A stretch of DNA of 41,563 bases from assembly GCA_002428325.1 (NCBI GenBank), contig DIVR01000058.1, forward strand, positions 1 through 41,563, in the 5' to 3' direction. The position numbers and the translations under genes are program-made. The notes under the pieces are model-generated. The model was given only the letters and a program-made list of their open reading frames with translations. It ran no database searches and was not told where the DNA came from. Each line of letters starts with the position of its first letter. The first letter of the stretch is position 1. Shown here one piece after another: positions 23,315 to 31,310 of this stretch. Source of the stretch: a bacterium UBP4_UBA6127 (GTDB lineage: Bacteria; UBP4; UBA4092).

Positions 23315-23494
23315 GGGTTATTGTTGTAGCCAACGACCTGCTTTCAATCAAGAAACCCATTGGGGAAATGAATTCATATTCATTTATTGGAACTTGAGAC
23401 AATAATATCCAGACAAGGATTGACACAAACCCAATCCTTTAAGCAATTATACTTCTCCTGATAAACCCTATTATAATTCATGAAATTAGGGTGA

Positions 23495-23512
23495 TTTTGA
23501 CAGCTGTCAAAA
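23495..23512. repeat. Dispersed palindrome, copy 2 (perfect)
   Basis: TTTTGACAGCTGTCAAAA, perfect over 18 bp, 192 bases past the glpK stop and 181 bases upstream of the nucleotidyltransferase promoter. Its centre is 49 bp from that of the next copy. Confidence 0.85.
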
Positions 23513-23543
23513 CTGTAACTTCTTAATTATCATACTTTTATAT

Positions 23544-23561
23544 TTTTGACAGCTGTCATAA
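23544..23561. repeat. Dispersed palindrome, copy 3 (one mismatch)
   Basis: TTTTGACAGCTGTCATAA keeps the 12 bp core TGACAGCTGTCA and differs in one flanking base. It lies 143 bases past the glpK stop, paired with copy 2. Confidence 0.8.
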
Positions 23562-23703
23562 AAAAGTATTTATTGGATATGGGACCCTACCCCTTGGGGA
23601 TGAAATAACTCTATTATCAACTAATAAGCAGGAACGAATGGATTCCCCATCAGATAATATGCGAGTTGAGGAAAACGGGTATCAGAAAAAAGATTTCCCC
23701 TGA

Positions 23704-25188
23704 TTATCGGCATCGGGTCTGACGGACAGCTTTTTTCCAACCCTCGTATAAAGTAATCCGGGCTGCCATTTTCATTTTTGGTTTAAAAAGTTTATCCACC
23801 TCCCGGCATTTAGCCAATTCTTGGGAGCTTTTCCAGATACCAGCGCCTAATCCGGCCAGGAAAGCCGCCCCGGCACCGGTGGTTTCAATATTGAGGGGCC
23901 GGTCCACCGGGATTCCCAAAATATCCGCCTGAAACTGCATCAGGAAATCATTTCGGGTAGCGCCTCCATCCACTTTCAGGGATTTCAGGGGAATTCCGGT
24001 CTCTTTGATAATGGCTTCCACCAGGTCCTTGGTCTGATAAGCAATCGATTCAAGAGCTGCCCTGACCAGATGTTCCTGGGTGGCTCCCCGGGTCAGTCCG
24101 GTAAAAACTCCTCGGGCTTCCATATCCCAATAGGGAGCTCCCAACCCCACAAAAGCAGGCACTAAATAAACACCTCCGGAATCGGCCACCCTCCTGGCCA
24201 GGGTTTCAGATTCAGCGGCGGAAGATATCAGTTTTAACCCGTCCCGAAGCCATTGAATGGCTGCGCCGGCAATAAATACGCTGCCCTCTAAGGCATAGAC
24301 AGGTTCTCCCTTGCCGCCGATTGCCAGGGTGGTCAATAACCCATATTTTGATTGGATGGCCTTATCACCGGTATTAAAAAGCATGAAGCAACCGGTTCCA
24401 TAAGTGTTTTTGGCAGTGCCGGGCTGGAAACATAATTGGCCAAACATGGCCGCCTGCTGGTCTCCAGCCACTCCGGTAATCGGGATACCAGAAGGCAGGA
24501 CAGGATTGTGGATGGTTTCGCCAAAAAATCCGCAGGAAGGTTTTACCTCCGGCAGTAGGCTGGAAAGGATCCCCAATATCTTTAACAATCCCTCATCCCA
24601 TTTTCGGGTATGAATATTAAACAATAGGGTTCTGGAAGCATTGGTATAATCCGTGGCATGGACCCTGCCTCCGGTCAGTTTCCAGATTAACCAGCTGTCC
24701 ACTGTTCCAAAAGCCAATTTTCCTTTTTTTGCCAGAGCCTTAGCCCCTTTGACATGGTCCAGCATCCATTTGATTTTGGTCCCGGAGAAATAAGCATCCA
24801 ACACCAACCCTGTTTTCTTTTTAAATTCAGGTTCCAGCCCTTTCTTTTTTAATTCTTCACAAAGGGGAGCCGTCCTCCTGCATTGCCAGACTATCGCCCG
24901 GGAAATGGGTTTACCTGTTTCCTTATCCCAGAGGATGGTTGTTTCCCTCTGGTTGGTGATGCCGATAGCTTTTATCTCCGGAGGCTGCCCTTCTCTGTCC
25001 CGAAGGGTATCCCGAATCACATCCAGGGTAACTGCCCAGATTTCCTCAGGGTCATGTTCCACCCAGCCGGGTTTGGGATAATATTGGGTAAATTCCCGGT
25101 ATCCCCTGACAAGGATTTTCCCTTTTAAATCCATCAAAATGACCGTCGTTCCGGTGGTACCCTGGTCAATGGAAAGAATCTCCGGCAT
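23704..25188 (-). CDS. glpK: Glycerol kinase
   Basis: This FGGY-family kinase phosphorylates glycerol to sn-glycerol-3-phosphate with ATP. The 494 residues match. The N-terminal phosphate loop SIDQGTTGTTVILMD, the glycerol-binding QRETTILWDKETGKP near 83 and YTNASRTLLFNI, and the ATP-side AGDQQAAMFGQ (catalytic Asp) and NTYGTGCFML are all present. GAGAGAGGGAAAT precedes the ATG. No glpF or glpD is nearby, so it is a single-gene unit with its own promoter at 25265-25293. It diverges from the molybdenum hydroxylase gene. In enteric bacteria GlpK is controlled by fructose-1,6-bisphosphate and IIA-Glc; nothing here shows that. Confidence 0.95.
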   Translation of the reverse strand: MPEILSIDQGTTGTTVILMDLKGKILVRGYREFTQYYPKPGWVEHDPEEIWAVTLDVIRDTLRDREGQPPEIKAIGITNQRETTILWDKETGKPISRAIVWQCRRTAPLCEELKKKGLEPEFKKKTGLVLDAYFSGTKIKWMLDHVKGAKALAKKGKLAFGTVDSWLIWKLTGGRVHATDYTNASRTLLFNIHTRKWDEGLLKILGILSSLLPEVKPSCGFFGETIHNPVLPSGIPITGVAGDQQAAMFGQLCFQPGTAKNTYGTGCFMLFNTGDKAIQSKYGLLTTLAIGGKGEPVYALEGSVFIAGAAIQWLRDGLKLISSAAESETLARRVADSGGVYLVPAFVGLGAPYWDMEARGVFTGLTRGATQEHLVRAALESIAYQTKDLVEAIIKETGIPLKSLKVDGGATRNDFLMQFQADILGIPVDRPLNIETTGAGAAFLAGLGAGIWKSSQELAKCREVDKLFKPKMKMAARITLYEGWKKAVRQTRCR

Positions 25189-25264
25189 ATTTCCCTCTCT
25201 CCTCAGCGGGTAATGAATATTAACGCCTTTTACTTCAAGGGTCTTTCAACCCTGTTGACTGCCT

Positions 25265-25293
25265 AGTATAGTCTGCCTTCCTCTCTTTTTCAA
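25265..25293 (-). promoter_or_regulatory. Candidate glpK promoter
   Basis: Minus-strand TTGAAA (25293-25288), 17-base spacer, TATACT (25270-25265): five of six matches in each box at ideal spacing, about 77 bases before the glpK ATG. A long inverted repeat ends three bases upstream of the -35. Confidence 0.6.
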
Positions 25294-25295
25294 TC

Positions 25296-25338
25296 GGGGA
25301 GAGACCCAGGCTGTAGTCATCAGGCTGGGTCTCTCCCC
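25296..25338. repeat. Perfect 14 bp inverted repeat next to the glpK promoter
   Basis: GGGGAGAGACCCAG (25296-25309) is exactly complementary to CTGGGTCTCTCCCC (25325-25338) with a 15-base loop. No T-run follows on either strand. It lies between the divergent glpK and molybdenum hydroxylase promoters, so a regulator site or mRNA structure are both possible. Confidence 0.65.
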
Positions 25339-25419
25339 CAAATCAAGAATCATTTGCAGGATTTAAGGTCAGGAGTCAGCCAGAATAGGGAAAAGGGTCA
25401 TGAAAACAGGGAAAATATC

Positions 25420-25449
25420 TTGTAATGGGTTTACTGCCAATGGTATGAT
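25420..25449 (+). promoter_or_regulatory. Candidate promoter of the molybdenum hydroxylase gene, possibly leaderless
   Basis: TTGTAA (25420-25425), 18 bases, TATGAT (25444-25449), extended by TGG directly before the -10. The ATG at 25458 is only eight bases after the -10, and no Shine-Dalgarno sequence precedes it, which points to a leaderless or nearly leaderless message. Confidence 0.45.
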
Positions 25450-25457
25450 TTCTTACA

Positions 25458-28295
25458 ATGACTAAAGAGATACAGCCTTCCCAGACCCCCATAACCCTTC
25501 GATTCAGGTTGAACGGAAAACCTGTTGAGACCCTTATTAAACCAGGAGATTTCCTGCTGGAAGTGATACGCACCCATTTCGGTTTGACCGCTGCCAAACA
25601 TGGCTGTGATATCGGCTTGTGCGGAGCCTGCACCATGATTATTAATGGAAAATCAGTAAAAACCTGCATTTATGCCGCCGAAAAAGCCCAGAATGCGGAA
25701 GTCTGGACCCTGGAAGGGCTGAGCGATAAAGATTTTCTGGATCCCCTGCAGGATGCCTGGCTTCGACACGGGGCCTCCCAATGCGGCTATAGTACTCCGG
25801 GAATGATCATGGCCGCCAAAGCTCTCCTGCTCAAAAATCCCAATCCCAGCAGGGAGGAAGTCATCCAGTCCCTATCGGGGAATCTTTGCCGATGTACAGG
25901 CTACCAGCAGATTGTGGATGCGGTGTTGGAGGCTGCCCGGATCATGAGGGAAGGAATTCAGAAAGTCCCCATAAAAGAAGAATTATCTTCAGTGGTCCTG
26001 GGAAAATCCTCTTTTTCCAAAGACACTCTGGATAAGGTTACCGGCCACTGTAAATTTACCGATGACCATCCCTGGGAGGGTGCTTTATGGGCTCAGGTTG
26101 CCCGCAGTCCCCAGGCCCATGCCTGGATAGAAAATATTGATATCTCTGAAGCCCGTAAACTACCCGGGGTTGTCGCTGTCTATACCCATGAAGATATTCC
26201 CGGCTCCAAATTATATGGAAAAGCTATCCGGGACCAGTCAGTGCTTGCTTTCAGGAAAGTCAGGCATATCGGAGAACCGGTCGCCCTGATTGTCGCCCAG
26301 ACCCGGGAAACAGCCTGCCAGGCGGCCCAACTGGTAAAGGTTGATTACACCCCTCTTCCGGCTGTTTTTGACTGTGAAGAGGCTCTGAAGCCTGATTCCC
26401 CGGTAATTCATGATGAACCCGAAGCTTTTCAGGATTTTGTCCATGAGCAATGGATGAACCCCAGAAAATCAGGAGGATTTCCTCTCAATGTCCTTTATTA
26501 TTTCCCCATTAGAAAAGGAAATCTTGAAGAGGGATTTAACCAGTCGGATTTGATTGTAGAGAGGACTTACCGGACTCCCTGGATAGAACATGCCTGTATG
26601 GAGTATGAGGCCGCTATCGCCATTCCTGACACCGAAGATGGAATCAGGGTCAGCGCCCCCACTCAGAATGTATTTTTAGACAGAAGAGAAATAGCGGATG
26701 TCCTGGGAATTCCCAAGGAAAAAGTCAGAGTCATTCAACTGCCGATGGGAGCCGCTTATGGGAAACGGGAAGATATGTTCGGACAGCTGCAAGTCTCTCT
26801 GGCCGCCTGGCTGCTGAAGAAACCTGTCAAGATGGTTTACACCCGGGAAGAGACTTTTGCCTGGACCACCAAACGTTATCCCATGACCATGAAATATAAG
26901 ACAGGTGTTACGAAGGAGGGGAAAATTCTCGCTTTTGAAGCCACCCTCCTGGTAGAAAAAGGGGCTTATGCCTCCTGGGGTCCCAGCGGACTTCGCAAGT
27001 CCACTGTCCATGCGGCTGGCCCCTATGAGATCCCCCATGTCAAAATCGATGGGTATTCCATCTATACCAATAATGTACCGGCAGGCCCGATGCGGGGTTT
27101 TGGCGCTACCGAAGTAGGTTTTGCCCATGAAGCCCACATGGATAATATCGCCCGAGAACTGGGGATGGACCCTGTGGAATTCAGGAAGAAGAACCTGATA
27201 CCGGCTGGGGGGAAGACTGTGACCGGCCAAATCCTGAATGTTGCCTGCACTCCGGAAGATACTTTGAATGCCGCATTAAAGAAACTGCAAGAATTGCCTC
27301 CCCTGCCGGAACCTGATAAGCCTTTCATCAAACGGGGCAGAGGTTTAGCCACTATGATGTATGGAATAGGGTATGGACATGGGATACCGGATATCGGTAG
27401 CGCTGTCTGTGAATTATTGCCCGATGGTTCTCTGCTGGTCAAAACCAGCGCTGTGGATTATGGACAGGGACTCCTGACCGCTTTCAGCCAGATCGCCGCT
27501 GAAACCACCGGGGTTCCCCTCAGCCATGTACAGATTATAACCGGAGACACCCAGGAAACCCCTGACAGCGGTTCCAGTGTTGCCACCCGCCAAACCTATG
27601 TCTCAGGGAATGCCGTCCGTATCGCTGCTGCCAAGCTTCAGGAAGCCATTTTAGGCCATGCGGCCAAACTGGCTGAGCTCCCGGTTGGTGAGTTACGTTT
27701 ATCGGATGGAAAAATCACCCATGGAAAGAAAATACTTTTCACCTTGAAAGAACTGGCGAAAAAGGCCGCCTCAGAAGGAATCTTCCTGAAAAAACAAGGC
27801 CGGTTCAAAGCCAAAACGACTCCTTTGGATACGGCTTCAGGCCAGGGAGATGCTTATTGGCCCTATGCCTTCGGGACCCAGATCGTGGAATTGGATTTAG
27901 ATACCCAGACCGGAAAAGTTACCCTGCAAAGGATTATTGCCGCCCATAATGTGGGAAAAGCTTTGAATCCCAATAATGTATTGGGCCAGATTTATGGCGG
28001 GATTGTCCAAGGGATTGGCATGGCCCTCATGGAAGAATTCCAATTTGATGAGGGAAAACCGATTTCCCTTAATTTTGATTCCTATAAAATTCCCCGAACC
28101 ACCCAGGTTCCCCCGATTGAAGCCGTTGTCATGGAAATCCCGGAAGCCACCGGACCTTATGGTGCCGTGGGCATCGGAGAACCTTCCACTGTCCCAACCG
28201 CCCCGGCTATTACCAATGCCCTGGCTCAAGCAACCGGACTGGAGTTCAATTCTGTCCCGGTTACCCCTGATACTATCCTGAAAACCATTTCCTAA
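25458..28295 (+). CDS. Single-chain molybdenum hydroxylase (aldehyde oxidoreductase/xanthine dehydrogenase family)
   Basis: The 945-residue chain joins an iron-sulfur subunit to a molybdopterin subunit with no FAD domain, the layout of Desulfovibrio aldehyde oxidoreductase (Mop). Residues 10-85: plant-type [2Fe-2S] with Cys50, 55, 58 and 70 (KHGCDIGLCGACT). Residues 95-160: helical [2Fe-2S] domain with Cys109 and Cys144/Cys146 (GNLCRCTGYQ), but the usual fourth ligand is Ser112 (QCGYSTPG). From about 180: molybdenum-cofactor domains, with PMGAAYGKREDMFGQ in place of the usual GGxFGGKE, PMRGFGATEVGFAHEAHMD, and the catalytic Glu908 in VGIGEPSTVP. The CO-dehydrogenase motif AYxCSFR is absent. 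The substrate is probably an aldehyde or N-heterocycle. No accessory gene is nearby. Confidence 0.9.
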   Translation: MTKEIQPSQTPITLRFRLNGKPVETLIKPGDFLLEVIRTHFGLTAAKHGCDIGLCGACTMIINGKSVKTCIYAAEKAQNAEVWTLEGLSDKDFLDPLQDAWLRHGASQCGYSTPGMIMAAKALLLKNPNPSREEVIQSLSGNLCRCTGYQQIVDAVLEAARIMREGIQKVPIKEELSSVVLGKSSFSKDTLDKVTGHCKFTDDHPWEGALWAQVARSPQAHAWIENIDISEARKLPGVVAVYTHEDIPGSKLYGKAIRDQSVLAFRKVRHIGEPVALIVAQTRETACQAAQLVKVDYTPLPAVFDCEEALKPDSPVIHDEPEAFQDFVHEQWMNPRKSGGFPLNVLYYFPIRKGNLEEGFNQSDLIVERTYRTPWIEHACMEYEAAIAIPDTEDGIRVSAPTQNVFLDRREIADVLGIPKEKVRVIQLPMGAAYGKREDMFGQLQVSLAAWLLKKPVKMVYTREETFAWTTKRYPMTMKYKTGVTKEGKILAFEATLLVEKGAYASWGPSGLRKSTVHAAGPYEIPHVKIDGYSIYTNNVPAGPMRGFGATEVGFAHEAHMDNIARELGMDPVEFRKKNLIPAGGKTVTGQILNVACTPEDTLNAALKKLQELPPLPEPDKPFIKRGRGLATMMYGIGYGHGIPDIGSAVCELLPDGSLLVKTSAVDYGQGLLTAFSQIAAETTGVPLSHVQIITGDTQETPDSGSSVATRQTYVSGNAVRIAAAKLQEAILGHAAKLAELPVGELRLSDGKITHGKKILFTLKELAKKAASEGIFLKKQGRFKAKTTPLDTASGQGDAYWPYAFGTQIVELDLDTQTGKVTLQRIIAAHNVGKALNPNNVLGQIYGGIVQGIGMALMEEFQFDEGKPISLNFDSYKIPRTTQVPPIEAVVMEIPEATGPYGAVGIGEPSTVPTAPAITNALAQATGLEFNSVPVTPDTILKTIS

Positions 28296-28323
28296 AAATC
28301 TTTATAAGTTTCCAACAGGCTTA

Positions 28324-28341
28324 TTTCGACAACTGTCAAAA
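28324..28341. repeat. Dispersed palindrome, copy 4 (degenerate)
   Basis: TTTCGACAACTGTCAAAA has two changes from the perfect motif. It starts 28 bases after the molybdenum hydroxylase stop and is paired with copy 5, centre 72 bp away. Confidence 0.6.
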
Positions 28342-28394
28342 GAATTATCCGGTTGGCTTCTATTTACTAACTTGATACAAATCAATCTCCTGTA

Positions 28395-28414
28395 TTTTTG
28401 ACAGCTGTCAAAAA
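28395..28414. repeat. Dispersed palindrome, copy 5 (perfect, 20 bp)
   Basis: TTTTTGACAGCTGTCAAAAA is the longest perfect copy. It lies between the convergent ends of the molybdenum hydroxylase and prepilin genes, 100 bases past the first and 132 past the second, so it cannot be an operator for either promoter. Confidence 0.9.
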
Positions 28415-28481
28415 ACAGTAAGCCTCAAAAAATTCCCATAAAAAGCCCCAAAAAATGGGATGCAACTCCCAATCATATACA

Positions 28482-28518
28482 TAAAAAAAGTGGTATTGCT
28501 TTTCAGCAATACCACTTT
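28482..28518 (-). terminator. Intrinsic terminator of the prepilin gene
   Basis: AAAGTGGTATTGCT and AGCAATACCACTTT form a perfect 14 bp stem with a four-base loop (28487-28518). On the minus strand the stem runs into a seven-T tract. It starts 28 bases after the prepilin stop. Confidence 0.93.
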
Positions 28519-28545
28519 GCAAGTTCTTATGAACAAGACTTAAAA

Positions 28546-29151
28546 CTATGGTCCACGACGCCAGACGTCACCACCAGAAGTGGTACCGTTGGTCGGGTCA
28601 TAGGTAAACGGACTGTTCTCTAAGCGCGGATTGGTTCCGAAAGCTGAATCACCCCAAGCAGATTCTTCAAGCATCTTGGTGGATCCATAACCGTCGACCA
28701 CGTCCGGACCGTAAGAGCTAACAATCCATCCGTTTCCTGGCCAAGCCGGGAAAACACCAGCTGCTGGAGTTAATCCAGCCGGTGAATTCGGGCTGCCTCC
28801 ACCGTATTCATAAATACCTTTTCCATTCATTTTGAATGGATCTCTGAACAGGCTGGAAACAAAAGAAACTGGGGTCGTTAATGCACGCGGCAACTGGCCA
28901 TCGTTATTTCCGTCAGTGGCGTCTTTACCGATACCGGCAGGAATTTCGTCAGGCGCAGGGTAAATATTATTATCAACATAATAAGATTCTAATGCTGTAG
29001 CAATGCTCTGCTGTTCGGCTTTCGCTTTAGAAACTTTAGAACGCGTCTGTGCTGCCAAGAAGTTCGGAATGGCAATAGCGGCCAAAATGGCAATAATAGC
29101 AACGACAATCAACAATTCAATCAGGGTAAACCCTTTGTATCCCTTCATCAT
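28546..29151 (-). CDS. Type IV prepilin / type II secretion pseudopilin-like protein
   Basis: The protein has a short positive leader (MMKGYKG), the prepilin-peptidase site G-FTLIELLIVVAIIAILAA with Glu5 of the mature form, and a long hydrophobic N-terminal helix continuing to about residue 55. The cleaved, N-methylated protein would polymerise into a pilus or pseudopilus in the cell envelope. The C-terminal 140 residues (YPAPDEIP, DPFKMNGKG, SSYGPDVVDGYGS) resemble GspG-like/DUF1559-like pilins. The 201 residues are ordinary. AGGAGGG precedes the ATG. It is a stand-alone gene with a strong promoter, about 120 bases of leader and an excellent terminator, as expected for an abundantly made major pilin. 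No assembly genes are in the window. Confidence 0.92.
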   Translation of the reverse strand: MMKGYKGFTLIELLIVVAIIAILAAIAIPNFLAAQTRSKVSKAKAEQQSIATALESYYVDNNIYPAPDEIPAGIGKDATDGNNDGQLPRALTTPVSFVSSLFRDPFKMNGKGIYEYGGGSPNSPAGLTPAAGVFPAWPGNGWIVSSYGPDVVDGYGSTKMLEESAWGDSAFGTNPRLENSPFTYDPTNGTTSGGDVWRRGP

Positions 29152-29219
29152 TATCCCTCCTTTCTATATCAAAAATGTTTTATCTTCTTTAAGCTTATTA
29201 TAAGCAAAAGAACTTGTAA

Positions 29220-29237
29220 AATAAAAACGTTTTTATT
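29220..29237. promoter_or_regulatory. A/T-arm palindrome in the prepilin leader
   Basis: AATAAAAACGTTTTTATT, 18 bp perfect, lies about 40 bases downstream of the main promoter and just upstream of a second -10-like TATAAT (29202-29197). It is unrelated in sequence to the TGACAGCTGTCA motif. It could be a repressor site or an A/T-rich curve. Confidence 0.4.
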
Positions 29238-29279
29238 AAATCAAATTAACAATACTAAGATTTCTAAATAATATTAGCA

Positions 29280-29309
29280 AATATACAGCCAGCCCTTAAC
29301 CCCTGTCAA
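29280..29309 (-). promoter_or_regulatory. Promoter of the prepilin gene
   Basis: Minus-strand TTGACA (29309-29304), 18 bases, TATATT (29285-29280) with TG just before the -10. It gives a leader of about 120 bases before the prepilin ATG at 29151. It is among the best sigma-70 matches in the window. Confidence 0.65.
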
Positions 29310-29376
29310 GCTTTTTTTTAAATCAGCCTGCAGATATCAAAATAGTATGCCATACCACCCTTATTACCAATGGAGA

Positions 29377-29781
29377 TTATGTTTCCATATGAATTTTAAG
29401 CCGATTTTGTGCTAATTCCAACTGTTTTCTCAATTCATCCGGATTATCAGGAAATGACTGAAGTTTCCGATGGATAGATTCAATAACTGTTTTTTCGGAA
29501 TCAACATTAATTTGGTCTCGGGGGATGATCCCATCCGCCAGTAATGTAGCTTGATTATGGGAGAACTCCAAAAATCCCCCATCTACTGCCATGACAATGG
29601 TCTGCTCGCCGGAATTCCCCTTACGAAGGGTCAGTTTTCCCGGGACTAAACTGGTCATTAATGGGGCATGATGGGCCAAAATCCCCAAGTACCCCAGCTG
29701 ACCGGGAGCCGTCAGAGAGACCACCTGTTCATTAAAAACCACTTTTTCAGGTGTGATAATAGTTAAAAGAAAGGGTGTCAT
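29377..29781 (-). CDS. atpC: ATP synthase epsilon subunit
   Basis: This 134-residue subunit of the F1 central stalk couples rotation to catalysis and can inhibit ATP hydrolysis. The N-terminal beta-sandwich is clear (LTIITPEKVVFNEQVVSLTA, GQLGYLGILAHHAPLMTSLV, then GGFLEFSHNQATLLAD). The C-terminal two-helix part (about 90-134) is present. It is the last gene of the atp operon, 27 bases after atpD. No intrinsic terminator is visible between it and the prepilin promoter. Confidence 0.95.
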   Translation of the reverse strand: MTPFLLTIITPEKVVFNEQVVSLTAPGQLGYLGILAHHAPLMTSLVPGKLTLRKGNSGEQTIVMAVDGGFLEFSHNQATLLADGIIPRDQINVDSEKTVIESIHRKLQSFPDNPDELRKQLELAQNRLKIHMET

Positions 29782-29808
29782 GACAAATAAATAGTGCCTT
29801 TCGAATCT

Positions 29809-31212
29809 TTACTTTTTCATTTTTTCAGCTTTTTCAACAGCTTCTTCGATGGAACCGACCATATAAAAAGCTTGTTCCGGGAGATGGTCATACTCGCCAT
29901 CCACTATTTTTTTGAAATCTTTAATGGTATCTTCCAGCTTCACATACCGGCCCGGAATCCCGGTGAAGGTTTCCGCTACAAAGAAGGGCTGGGAAAGGAA
30001 CCGTTGAATACGCCGGGCCCGCCCGACTGAAATCTTATCCTCTTCAGAAAGCTCTTCCATACCCAGGATGGCAATAATATCCTGAAGTTCTTTATACCGC
30101 TGCAGGATTCGCTGAACCGACCGGGCTACCTGATAATGTTCTTCACCGACAATCTTCGGGTCCAGAATCCGGGAAGTGGAATCCAAGGGATCCACTGCTG
30201 GGTAAATACCCAATTCAGAAATCTGGCGGGAAAGAACCGTAGTCGCATCCAAATGGGAAAAAGCCGTTGCTGGAGCCGGGTCAGTCAAATCATCGGCTGG
30301 CACATAAATCGCCTGAACCGAGGTAATGGAGCCTCGTTTGGTGGAAGTGATTCGTTCCTGGAGAGCCCCCATTTCAGTTGCCAGAGTCGGCTGATAACCC
30401 ACGGCGCTGGGCATTCGGCCCAGAAGAGCCGAGACTTCAGAACCCGCCTGGGTAAACCGGAAGATATTATCAATAAAAAGCAACACATCCTGATTTTCTT
30501 CATCCCGGAAATACTCCGCCATGGTCAGAGCAGAAAGAGCTACCCGAAACCGAGCTCCCGGAGGTTCATTCATCTGACCGAATACCAGGCAGGTCTTTTT
30601 GAGAACACCGGATTCATCCATTTCCCGGTAAAGCCCATTTCCTTCACGGGTCCGCTCTCCAACCCCGCCAAAAACAGAATAACCACCATGCTCGGTAGCA
30701 ATATTCCGGATTAATTCCATAATAACAACAGTTTTACCGACACCGGCACCGCCAAAGAGTCCGATTTTGCCTCCCTTGGCATAAGGAGCCAGCAAATCAA
30801 TGACTTTAATACCAGTTTCAAAGAGAGACTGGACCGGGACCTGGTCTTCAAAAGTAGGAGCCGACCGATGGATGGGATAATTTTTATCCGGATTCGGCAT
30901 ATCCCCTTTGGAATCCAAGGGTTCGCCCAGAAGATTAAAAATCCGACCCAGGGTCTGTTCCCCCACCGGGACGGAAATCGGTTCTCCGGTATCAATCGCA
31001 TCAATACCTCTGACCAGTCCATCCGTAGAAGCCATAGCAATACATCGGACAATATTATTGCCCCGATGCTGCGCCACTTCCACCACCAGGGGTTTGGGTT
31101 GCCCTGGCATCTGGATACGAATTGCGTTTAAAATCGAGGGCAGCTCTCCATTGGGGAATTCAATATCCACTGTCGGTCCGATAATTTGGACAATTTTACC
31201 GATGTTTTGCAT
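29809..31212 (-). CDS. atpD: ATP synthase beta subunit
   Basis: Catalytic F1 subunit, 467 residues from the chosen start. Walker A GGAGVGKTVVIMEL near 150, the GERTREGNGLY catalytic Glu, the Walker B-like VLLFIDNIFRFTQAG and the lever MEELSEEDK near 390 are all present. The ATG at 31212 (MQNIGKIVQIIGPTVDIEF) is chosen because AAAGGAGAA precedes it and it matches the family N-terminus; the open frame extends 30 codons further upstream with no homology. It lies between atpG and atpC in the standard order. Confidence 0.97.
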   Translation of the reverse strand: MQNIGKIVQIIGPTVDIEFPNGELPSILNAIRIQMPGQPKPLVVEVAQHRGNNIVRCIAMASTDGLVRGIDAIDTGEPISVPVGEQTLGRIFNLLGEPLDSKGDMPNPDKNYPIHRSAPTFEDQVPVQSLFETGIKVIDLLAPYAKGGKIGLFGGAGVGKTVVIMELIRNIATEHGGYSVFGGVGERTREGNGLYREMDESGVLKKTCLVFGQMNEPPGARFRVALSALTMAEYFRDEENQDVLLFIDNIFRFTQAGSEVSALLGRMPSAVGYQPTLATEMGALQERITSTKRGSITSVQAIYVPADDLTDPAPATAFSHLDATTVLSRQISELGIYPAVDPLDSTSRILDPKIVGEEHYQVARSVQRILQRYKELQDIIAILGMEELSEEDKISVGRARRIQRFLSQPFFVAETFTGIPGRYVKLEDTIKDFKKIVDGEYDHLPEQAFYMVGSIEEAVEKAEKMKK

Positions 31213-31310
31213 GGTTTTCCTATTCTCCTTTAGCTCTAACCATTGCCAATTATTCTCAGTTCTTAAGTCTGTCACCCCAGGGAAGGGTTCCAACAAAAGC
31301 AATGCTTTAA

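Larger units (their letters stand above)
23315..23703. other. Intergenic region between the nucleotidyltransferase gene and glpK
   Basis: No coding frame is supported in these 389 bases. They hold two copies of the dispersed palindrome (23495 and 23544). I see no terminator with a T-run behind glpK. Confidence 0.6.

Noticed and set aside
25458..28295. Carbon monoxide dehydrogenase large subunit
   Set aside because: The AYxCSFR active-site motif is missing and the iron-sulfur part is fused, as in aldehyde oxidoreductases.
3915..28414. Dispersed palindrome as a terminator or as paired -35 boxes
   Set aside because: The stem is A/T-rich with no separate T-run, and although each arm contains TTGACA, no consistent -10 lies 16-19 bases away in either direction.
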